From: Cunninghamia lanceolata
Lineage: Eukaryota > Streptophyta > Pinopsida > Cupressales > Cupressaceae
Assembly: GCA_027924645.1 (NCBI GenBank)
Contig: BSBN01000445.1
Location: 2,773,001 to 2,837,000, forward strand
Direction of reading: 5' to 3'
DNA: 64,000 nt
The translations under genes were made by a program, and so were the position numbers. Numbering within the stretch: position 1 is the first letter of the stretch; each line of letters begins with the position of its first letter. Positions 54,771-64,000 of this stretch are shown here, piece after piece. The notes under the pieces are model-generated. The model saw nothing but the letters and a program-made list of their open reading frames with translations. It did no database searches and was not told the DNA's origin.

Positions 54771-56784
54771 AAAATTTCCACGCTTCCCTAAAACCCCCTT
54801 GCGTGCAACATGCATGCTCAGAGATGATCACACAAAGGTGAAGACTTCAGTCAAAGTTGGGGTAATGCTAATATCTTTTGCAACCCCTGTGAGATGAAAG
54901 CCTACTAAGGGGGTTATGTGACGTGGAAAGCATTGCTAAGAGGGTCGAGTTCCCCACTAGGAACTAACCCTAGTTTTAACCTAGATGAGTTGATGGGATT
55001 TTGACATGTGTCGAAATCCAACCCTAAAACAAATAGCATAAGGAGATTAATTAAATTCAATTGAAACATAATTAAATGCATAAAGCAATAAAAGCAATAC
55101 AATAACTCATAAATAAATCACTTATCTAACCTTTCTAAAACCCGAAAGAAATCTGGCAGCATAATGCCACATCATTATTATTAGGAAAAATAGTTTAAAA
55201 ATGATTCCCTAGCTAAAATCATCTAAAAAAAATTATTTTTAAATTTAAATATATATTCCTAATCTTAATTTATTCCAACGTTTCATAAATCAAATAGTTA
55301 ATAAAACTAGCACAATCTCAAGGTTAATAATATTTGCCTTAAGTTAATTACTTGCCCAACATGAATTAAAATGACCTCAATTTAATTAGTTTCTCTAATA
55401 ATATTTCCCACTCTAGGAAAAAAAATTGAATCCACTAACTTAAATAATCCCAATAAAATCAAAAGGCATTAACAAAAGGCAAGATTCTAAGTTTAGAAAA
55501 TGCAAAAGTCAAAAAGCCCACTAAAATAATCACAAAGCCTAGGTTAAAATTAAATCAAAGTAAAGAAAAGGCATAAGAGGGATGGGAATAGGAAATGATA
55601 AATATAAATTCCCTTGCAAAACCTTTTTCCCAAATTATAATCCTTATTTTCCCTCAACCTAAAATCCATTATTTTAATTGTTTCTATTTTCACAAGAAGC
55701 CCTAACCCTATTCTTATTTCATTTCATTTCTATTCTATTTTCTTTTCCTAAGTTTTCCTCTTCTACCTCCAAACCCTATTTTGTTTTCCTTCTTTTTCTC
55801 TCTGTCTTTCTATTGTTTTGCTTGCAAGTTATGTTAGATGCCATGGAGGTTCTCATCCATTTTCGTTGGCATGGAAGACACATGGTTTTCTTTTATATTT
55901 CCTTTTTTTTGTTTTTGTGTATAAGTACCAGAGATGGGTATTTTTTTACTATTTAAAAAAATAGATATACAATGGAGAAATGTGTATATATATATCATTT
56001 TATATATTTTTGTTATGTTGAAGATGCAGGTCAAAGGCACACAGGGCTGAAACAGCCAAGTCAAGGTTGACGAAAACCAAGTCTAGCAGTGGTTTAATGT
56101 ATGGCCACAGTGTTGGGCTTAAAGCAGGGGATGGAGGTGGGGGTTCCACCCCCCTTCCACTCCATGGTAGAAAAGTCTCATTGGTGGTGCTTATGGCCAC
56201 CACCCTGATCCCTCTCTGTTGTGCTTAAAACCGTGCACCCATTTTAGGGCAGAAACCCTAACTACATAATATTTAATATCTTTTTTTTTTCTTTTTATAT
56301 ATATTCTATATCATTTGAAAATGTCAGAAATATATGTTTCGAAATGTATATATATATATATATATAAATAGGCAAATACACTCATACTTAAATGATATAA
56401 ACTTTAGAGTATAAATATATATACTAAAAATAAATTTCTGTTGAGAAATGACTATAAGAAGAAAGAAGATATGTATATATATAGGAATAATTATATAAGT
56501 CTCATAATCTTCTTCTTGCTGTTTAGTTTTCCTTTTGAGTTACACAATAGTAAACTTAAATTGTGATAACAAGCTATACTAAATATCATATTTCTTTCTT
56601 TTGAAAGCTAGGAATCATCATAAATTTCCTACACAAAATTGCAAGTAACTTCCTACATTCTGTAAAGAAAACCCAGTAAGTTAAATATTCACACAACAAC
56701 ATTTATTTTGAACTAATCCTTAAAAATTTAAACAGTATTATATTTTTGTTCTTCTTTTCTTGAAAACATTGTAATAAATAACAG

Positions 56785-56786
<2 letters not shown>

Positions 56787-56874
<88 letters not shown>
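56787..56874. repeat. (AT)44 microsatellite
   Basis: 88 bp of uninterrupted AT dinucleotide. An open frame across it is an artefact. Confidence 0.98.
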
Positions 56875-56876
<2 letters not shown>

Positions 56877-58150
56877 AAAACATATACAACATTTATGCAT
56901 CATATTCTCTTTGAAATGGTATCAAGAGTAATACATTATGTATCTCTTTTTTCTACATAGCAAGTATAGCAACAACATATACTCTAGTTTCTTCCCCTTG
57001 CAACACAAAAGTAATGAAATAACTTTTCCTTTCATTTGAACAACATTGCTAAACAGAACAACAACCTCACTTTGACGAATAACTTGCACACATAACTAAA
57101 ATTTTTAGTTTACAACATATACAAGAGAGCTCACTCTCATATTGAAATTTTACAACAAGGCCTCTTGGCCATGGCTTCAAATAGCCATTCAAAACACAAT
57201 CACAAAAATGGTAACAACTCCCTCCATGCTCCAAATGGTCAAGACTCCAAACCTACAACTAAACAATACCAAAGGAACTTTCTCATGCCCACAAAATGCT
57301 CACCACCCTACCATAGACCTGAGAAGGGTCACCCCCAAGCTAGGAGATCACCCTCACATGGTTTCACACCACAACAACATTGAAAAAAAACACTCACAAG
57401 AAAAAAGTACACCCTCCCAAGGTTTTACACACAACAAAATCCATCTTCATGGATTTAGGGGGTAGGAGAGTGGACAACTCTCTACTCAAGAGGTGCACTC
57501 CAAATCCTAAAATCTCATAGTTCTCATATACAAGGCCTCAAGCCTTGACACATCTCAAAAATCACATCTCTAAGGCACTCATGCCTTCTAAAAAAAAAAC
57601 TCCATACTTCCCCAAATACTCTCATGCCCATCAATATGTCAAATAAATAAAGAGGATGACCTCGAGGAGGTTCACTCCTCTCCTACCCCATACAAGATGA
57701 GCTCTCCAAAATGAAGAGCCTCATCCAAACACCCAAAAATAAACCCACATAACAACAAGATTCAAACACACCAATCAAACAACCACACAATGGAATTTAA
57801 AAACAAGAGCAAGGATTCAAGCCTTGAAGCTTACCTATTAAAGCCCAAATATGGAAGAAATTTGATGAAGAGCTTTCCAAAACCTTCTCCAAGCTCTTGC
57901 CTCCAAAGTGTCTCCAAATCTAGCTAACTCTCGCCAAAAGCCATCATCAAGGAAAACAAGTAAAAAAAAGAACCCTCTCTCTCTCTCAAAGAGGGAGTAT
58001 TATAGGCTACACACAAGAGACTTGAGGAATGAGAAGGTGACACATGTCACCTTCTCCTTCCTCCTCACAATCCACTTGCAAACTCTATGAGATGTGGAGG
58101 TGACACATGTCACACTCCCATCCCACCAAGCCTCACTCTCTCCACATGTG

Positions 58151-58291
58151 CTCTCACACATGTGTGAGAGCAAGGTGGAGGGAAGGAATCCCACAAGGTG
58201 GATTCCAAGAGGATAAGGATATGACACTTTTCATGCTCCTATCATCCAAAGAAATCCCATTCACTCCAAGATGCTCTCACACATGTGTGAG
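58151..58291. repeat. Two ACATGT-centred palindromes
   Basis: A perfect 20-bp palindrome with half-site CTCTCACACA at 58151-58170 and a 16-bp relative at 58276-58291. TGACACATGTCA inverted repeats lie nearby (about 58036-58050 and 58101-58113). Confidence 0.8.
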
Positions 58292-59256
58292 TGAATTGGA
58301 GATAGGTTTCTCACACTTGGGAGTCTTGAAGACTCCCCAAGTCTTAAAGGTAAGGAAACCAAAGTCTTGGGAAGATGAGTGGGTCATGGTTGAATTCTTG
58401 ATCCATCCACCACTCCTCCCAAATTCAAAAATTCGTCACTTAACTTCAGGGTGAAGTTAGAGTGACCAAATGAAGGTTACCCTAGGGTTTAGCATGCTCA
58501 AATGGGCCCTAGACCCTAGGGGTATAACCTAGGGTCAAAATTAACCCAAAATAAACACCTTAGGTAGCATAAATCCACATGAAAAGGCCATAAATATAAA
58601 AAGCAATAAATTGTACCAAATCAACCATTACATTTCACAACACCTTAATTAAATCAAATAAAAAAGGGTAGACCTAATTGAAAGGACACCAAAAATAGAC
58701 ATCACGAAATCATCATGCAATAACACATATGACCTTGGTCCCTCGTGGGACTAGACCAGTTTAACACAAATTTCACATAGGGTGTGGGATGATCTTCAAT
58801 TTTCCATGGGCATGGAAAATCACCTACACAATTACACAAACATATTAATAGCACATGTTCATCATAGCCGAAGTGAAGGAAATGCATACACACATGATGT
58901 CACATAATCATCAAAATCCTCTTTAGAATCACATAGCATCATTAACAAAATTCATAGTTTACTGCATTTCTAAACATAAATTCAAGATCAAAATCACATA
59001 ATAATTCCATTCATTAACTTCATAACTAATATCTCCAATGGCATCATGAATGTCACATATCATATAATCATCAGTGAAACCTGACAAGCAAGATATAGCC
59101 ACATTACAACATAATAAATCTAACCAAGTAAAACATAGAGATAGAGTCAAGAAAGTCTGCATAATGGGATCAATACTCCCAATGTCCATATGTCATCAAA
59201 ATTTAAATGCGATGAAAGAAAAAATAGGAGGTGAGATAAGTAGGCCTCACATTTAA

Positions 59257-59990
59257 CACCTTTGTAACTCCATGACAACACTAGATAACAAGACCATAAT
59301 ACCACAACTACAATGCCTCATCAAAACACTTCACCAAATGCCACAACCCCTAGACCAACAAACTATACAAAGACTACAAACCATCATCTAATAATTTCAA
59401 CAACACCCATAATCTTGAATACAATAACTCCTCGTTGAACTCCACCAAATCATAGCCACTCAACAATCCCAACAACAACCCAACAATTCTAACATCAAGG
59501 TCATACATACCATTCTCTATCTATATATTCATCTCCATCTACTTCCCAAGAACAACTTTCCTATGTAAACCCTCCACCACCACAACAACAACAATTCCAA
59601 CCTAATCCACCTACATATCAACATGCTACACAACAACAATATCACATTCCACAACAACAAGAATTCCAACCACAACCTCAATAAATTACATGTCAATACC
59701 ATGTATCACCTCCATCACCATACCAATAGAGCCTACCCACAAATCATGTCAATTCCACATCAACCTATCCTATTAATACCCAACACCATCCACCCCATGA
59801 TCATCCAACTTCTTATTCTAATATTTCAACTCAGATGCCATCAAAACATTCATCTTATCAAGGCAAAGAGTCCAAGAAAAGTCTATCCGAAAGGCTACCC
59901 AAACCCTTACTTTTAGAGGAAAAAGTCCAAAAATAAAATGGTTTGGGTCCCTAAGAAAAAAGAAATCAAGCCAGATGAATCATCCACCCA
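59257..59990 (+). pseudogene. gag-like region of second Tat element (Gln/Pro/His-rich)
   Basis: Continues the gag frame after the nested insertion, with several stops. A coiled-coil-like TIQRLQTII segment is followed by a PPPPQQQQFQPNPPTYQ-type stretch, similar in style to the low-complexity start of the gag-pol ORF in the 17.4-kb element (PQPQQTVTTPHIPQPQ). It ends with a MVWVPKKKEIK phrase (59937-59969). About 190 bp is tandemly duplicated (59786-59860 against 59975-60050). Confidence 0.5.
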
Positions 59991-62467
59991 ATGATCATCC
60001 AAATCTACATTCTAACATTTCAACTCATCATAAAATCTATTTACAAGGCTATCAAGTTCCCTCGCAACATGAACAAGCAAGTCTAAGTTTTCCTTTGCAC
60101 CAAAATCAAGTGTCCTTAAATCCTTATGGTGCCATTGACAAGGGGAACACCACTCTAGCTTTTGCATCCTATGGGTATCCCACATCATCATCTAATCAAA
60201 TACTAATCCAAGAGCCTACTAGTCTTATCCCTACACCACAATGTAATCCCCATCATAGTCCATTGGTCCCTCAACCTTCTAAACCATCAAGCCCTTCATT
60301 ACCTTCATCCCCATGTTCCTCCAATCTTCCACAAAAAGATTCTTGGGAGGTCACTCTACAACAATTGGTCCAAAGGAAAAATCCTCTTAGGGTCATCCCC
60401 TCTTGGAGAAAATGCACTCCAAAAGGCAAACCATCTAAGTCAAATCCTAGTATGTCCAATATCATTATCCCTCCATCCAATCCTAATCCTAATCCTAAGC
60501 CTATAACACCATCCACCATTATTATCCATCCATTATATTGTTCATCTACCCATACACTCATGAAGGATGTGTTCCAATGGCTATTAGCAAGGAATCAACC
60601 ATCTCCATGTCATCAAACACCTATCCAAGAGCCTATCAAAGAGCCTTCAAACAACATATCTAGTCCTGCAAATACATCATATAGTCTGTAATCTATCAAT
60701 CCTATTGAAGAGTTTTCCACCATGAGTCCAAGTCTCAATCCAGTGTATCTTTAGGTTGTTGACCATCAAGAGCCTATCAAGCCTATTCAAGAGTCTCCCA
60801 CTTCCACTTCCATTCAAGAAAATCATGAGCTATGTCAAGAGTATAATCTAAAGCATGTGGAAACATCAACCCTTTATTTAAATCAAGATCAAAGAACCTC
60901 CATCTAACCCATCCATAATTTATATATTTTTAATGATCAAGATATTATCTTTGATGAAGAACCTATACATGATAAAATTGATCCCATCCATAGCACACTT
61001 AATCTTATCTATGATCAAGGTCCCATCTATGATCAAGATCCTCTCTATGATCAAGAGAACCATGATGATCCTCTTAGCCTACTTTATGCATTCCATGATC
61101 AAGAGATTGTCACTCTACCTATCCATGATCCCACAACTATCCATGAACAAGCTATCCACACTACTCCTATACATTAGCCATCTAGCCCTATCCATGATCT
61201 AATAAAATCCAATTCCCTTGTTGAGACACTTGATCCCCAAGAAAACATAGATAATAAAAAAGATAACTTGGATCCTATCCTTTCATCTCCTACTGAGCAT
61301 AATGTTATTCAAGATCCTAGCATCCCATGTCATCCATTGCATGATCCCACATTGTGTCTTGTGGATCCTCCATTATCTCATGTTGATCCTCCACCATCTC
61401 CCATTGATTCCATTCCAAATCCATTATCCTATCTCCTTGGTCTTATCACCTTCATCCATGACTGTTCTTCCTTAGGAGAACAACAACCACTATTCACCAC
61501 TTCACCTTCTCCATCTCATAATGGACTCATGTATTGTTTCCAAAATAAACATCCCATTGCATATCGTATATTCCAAAACATGAACTATCAAGGCAAATGT
61601 TTAGGCCTTCATGAACAAGGTATCTTAGAGCCCATGCATGTCGCAATCCATCCTCAATCATATGGTCTTGGTTTTTCATCCCAGGAAAAACAAATCCAAT
61701 TATGTTGGTACCACCTCCATCCCTCCTTCAGCTACTTCTTCCACTCCATATATCCTGGTGTACCTTATCACACCTCTCACTCATATGTTGCCATCCCTCC
61801 TCCATCATCATACCATTCACAAAAGCATGTGACCATACATCTCCCACCATCTACTCTTCCTCCACTCCTTCTATCTCCTAATACTCCCATCCTTCCATCC
61901 CTTGATCCCTTCATCAATCAGTACACTAATTCCTCCATCCACACATCTTGTCCCCTTATATCCCCTATCATTCCTAATCATGGCCAACGAATGCACACAT
62001 CGGTCACATATGAATCTATTCCTAATACCATGAGATTCTAAAATAAATATTCGGATGCTTCCACATATATAGAAAAATATCTACAAAAGCCTCAAGAATA
62101 TCATGCCATAGGGCATCAATACACAAATGCAAAGCCAAATCCATCTCAAAAGCTACATACACCCACACACCTCAAAGAAAAAATGAAAATGGTGTGGGTC
62201 CCTAAGAAACAAGCAATTACCCAAAAGGAAGCATCCATATCTCAATCTATCCCCAAATTCCAAAAATCTCATTCCCCATTAACAAATCCTATGCTGCATA
62301 TGTCCACACCCCTCAAAGAAAAAATTAAAATGGTGTGGGTCCCCAAGCAACAAGCTATTCGTCCAAAAAAAGCATCCATATCTCATTCTATCCCCAAATT
62401 CCAAAATTCCTGCTCCCCATTAAAAAGATTACAAATCCTAAATCCATTTGGGTTCCTAAACTCCTAA
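59975..62467 (+). pseudogene. Degenerate frame with G-patch-like motif
   Basis: One frame runs from 59975 to 62467 with stops at about 60689, 60754, 60905, 61178 and 62039. The first part is Pro/Ser-rich. The second (60930-61260) is an acidic stretch of IHD/YDQDP repeats. At about 61560-61680 is a G-patch-like motif (RIFQNMNYQGKCLGLHEQG..YGLGF) resembling IKNMGYKGHGGLGSQEQG..GLGY in the 17.4-kb element, though two glycines are replaced. The third part (62183-62467) has three WVPK phrases in near-tandem. No protease, RT or integrase motif was found. Confidence 0.5.
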
Positions 62468-62937
62468 ATCAATGATTCCAAAATCTCCTATCCTGATTCC
62501 CATTACTCCCCACTCCCCCTCCTAATCAAAAGCTTCAATGTTTATCATGGTGTGTACAACCGTTGGTCTTGGTTCCCCATAATTCCATATCATTTCCACA
62601 TGTTTCCATCCACCCATCTTCCATCCCTTATCCTCCATATTTTCCCCATCATACCATTATGGTCCATGCTTTTGCTCCATTACCCATTTATCCTTCCATC
62701 TCCATCCTTCATCCATATTGGAATCCACCATCCATTCCATTTCCATATTCCCACATCTACCAACATCCATGCATGTAATGCTACCTGATATAGTCCATGT
62801 GCAAATACACATTAAAGTGCTAACATACTACATTGCTATTGGAAATAGACACTTGAGTCTACATCCTCTATCCTATCCAAACAAAAGTCATAACAAAATA
62901 AAAGAGATCAAAAAAGTAAAGAGAAATCCCTTTGTCC

Positions 62938-63011
62938 ATTGGTGAAAGCTTGGCAAACCGACACCTTGGATAAGTACTATGATGAAAACCTGGCAAATAG
63001 GCAGTGTGTAG
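62938..63011 (+). repeat. Conserved post-integrase double motif, second copy
   Basis: GTGAAAGCTTGGCAAACCG and ATGAAAACCTGGCAAATAGG separated by a GGATAAGTACTATG spacer. It matches 30019-30096 (minus strand) at about 82% over 66 bp by eye. Downstream CTTGGGGGCAT near 63035 also matches the sequence following the motif in the complete element. Confidence 0.8.
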
Positions 63012-64000
63012 GTTGATTGTCTATGTACCTTACACTTGGGGGCATGTTGTCTCATCTACGCATCCTATCATTTCTTCTACCTATCCTTCCTATCATATCG
63101 TCCTTATCCATTATATCCACACAATTATCCCCTTGATCTGATCCATCCTATTTCCTCCTTTTTATATTACTAAAGATAGGGACAAAATGTTGAAACATGC
63201 TTTGAAAATCTCTTGAGATACCTCATCATTTTCAGCCAAACCAATCAATCCTATCATCATAAGCTTTATCATATGTAAAATCCTAAAGCATTATACCTAG
63301 AATGGGACATGTTATTCCTATGCAACATAGTCTTTGGTAATCACATCCAGAATTCTTTTGTTCATCCTTCTATCATGACTCTTTCATCCCATTTGCTATC
63401 ACCCATCATTTTGTTCACTTATCTAATCCCATCTTTCTCTTTGTATCTAGAACTGGTTTTCCCTTGTCATTGGTATCTAGTATTTAGGCTGTCCAATTTG
63501 TTATCCAATGTCATCCCAAAAACATTCAAAAAATATCCAAAAAAATCTTGAAAACATTCAAATAAATCTAAAAAATTCCCAAAACAATCATAAATCATCT
63601 CCATCCCAATCCATCAACACTTCCATCTTTCTCTTCTTCCATTTATCACAATCCATCCTATCACCCCAACTTGACTAACTAAAGCAGAAAACAAATTGTG
63701 CATCCTTTGAAAGATAAAGTCCTTATCCAAACCTAAAACAAAGAGACTACTCCTAAAGCCACATGATGTTCCGCATACCCCTTGCCACATTTGCTATATC
63801 AATCCATCTATCCTAGATCAAATCAATAGTCTTTAATGGATATATCTTTCCTACAATAAGGCTTTATCTACCAATCTACCCTAAGCAACCTCTTTGGCAA
63901 GAGAATATGATGGCTATGTGTTTACTTTATTAGTCAGTCACTTTTTTTTTTAATCTTTTGTTCCTTTCTATTACTTAGTCAAGACTGCCTTGAGTTTCTA
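63012..64000. other. 3' region of second Tat element, nothing recognised
   Basis: AT-rich with short CATCC/TCATC runs. In the complete element the corresponding region precedes the antisense PMD unit. No PMD motif and no 3' LTR appear before the window ends. Confidence 0.5.

Larger units (their letters stand above)
54681..59251. mobile_element. Nested 4.57-kb insertion, solo-LTR-like, unclassified
   Basis: Starts TGTCATGCCC and ends GGCCTCACA, flanked by perfect TTTAA duplications (54676-54680 and 59252-59256). Excising it restores a continuous reading frame in the surrounding gag. TG..CA ends and a 5-bp duplication fit an LTR element, but no internal second LTR, primer site or pol was seen, so a long solo LTR is the simplest reading. 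It contains an (AT)44 microsatellite, several ACATGTG palindromes and small ORFs without recognisable domains. Orientation is unknown. Confidence 0.6.
50741..64000 (+). mobile_element. Second Tat-type element, lacking RT-integrase, runs off the right edge
   Basis: Plus-strand element with 5' LTR (50741-51930), primer site (51934-51951), a leader with periodic repeats (52029-52380 and 53743-53900) around a conserved block, a gag-like region (54487-54680 plus 59252 onward), a degenerate frame with a G-patch-like motif (59975-62467), and the conserved post-integrase double motif (62938-63011). The stretch between the G-patch-like motif and the double motif is only about 1.3 kb and holds no RT or integrase, against about 4 kb in the complete element. 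It is therefore an internally deleted, non-autonomous relative. A 4.57-kb insertion (54681-59251) splits it. Confidence 0.8.

Noticed and set aside
56703..56903. Open frame of alternating Tyr-Ile on the minus strand
   Set aside because: It is simply the (AT)44 microsatellite read as codons.
56918..56929. TGGTATCAAGAG as a copia primer binding site
   Set aside because: There is no CA-ended LTR directly before it and no copia coding sequence after it.
57142..57465. ORF of 107 codons on the plus strand
   Set aside because: No recognisable domain, an overlapping ORF of similar quality, and a setting inside an unclassified insertion.
60933..61202. Plus-strand ORF rich in Met, Ile and Lys
   Set aside because: It is the alternative frame of the acidic DQDP repeat; the neighbouring frame matches the upstream and downstream reading.

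Overview
This window is plant nuclear DNA made almost entirely of nested LTR retrotransposons and their decayed remains. No host gene, tRNA or rRNA was recognised. Plant-type Ty3/gypsy Tat elements with a second RNase H, a plant mobile domain gene and Ty1/copia elements with initiator-tRNA-Met primer sites point to a seed plant with a large, repeat-rich genome. A gymnosperm is plausible, but the sequence alone does not decide this.

Layout, left to right. (1) 1-9525, minus strand: the 5' part of a Ty3/gypsy element with a 3.2-kb LTR (6281-9525), gag (4296-5990) and pol (1-4295). Its plant-type second RNase H lies upstream of the reverse transcriptase. (2) 9526-10308 and 17410-18650, plus strand: an older decayed ORF, split by (3) a complete Ty1/copia element at 10309-17409 (target duplication CTTAT). 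(4) 20650-22335: a pol-less copia gag remnant. Its LTR (22402-24043 plus 41430-41544) was split by (5) a young, complete 17.4-kb Tat-type gypsy element at 24044-41424. That element has 778-bp LTRs differing at 4 positions by eye and target duplication AGTGT. (6) 41545-43417: degenerate tandem repeats. (7) 43418-50740: a copia-derived element on the minus strand with LTR and gag, but a long uncharacterised ORF where pol should be. It is interrupted by (8) a second Tat-type element on the plus strand from 50741 to beyond the window. That element keeps its LTR, leader, gag-like and G-patch-like regions but lacks RT and integrase. Its gag is in turn split by (9) an unclassified 4.57-kb insertion at 54681-59251 (target duplication TTTAA).

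In the young element, minus-strand gag-protease-RT-RNase H-aRNase H-integrase lies in one frame from 37900 to 30197, interrupted by two TAG codons. An opposing plus-strand unit just inside the 3' LTR has a TATA-like box, a short first exon, a predicted 699-bp intron and a plant mobile domain (PMD) plus coiled-coil protein.

The most unusual signal is a degenerate repeat with a 19-21 bp beat and a GCGAC/GTCGC (or GTGC/GCAC) core. It occurs in the sense leader of the young element on both sides of a conserved block, in the predicted intron of its antisense PMD unit, and in the same arrangement in the leader of the diverged second Tat element. This looks like a conserved, undescribed leader architecture.
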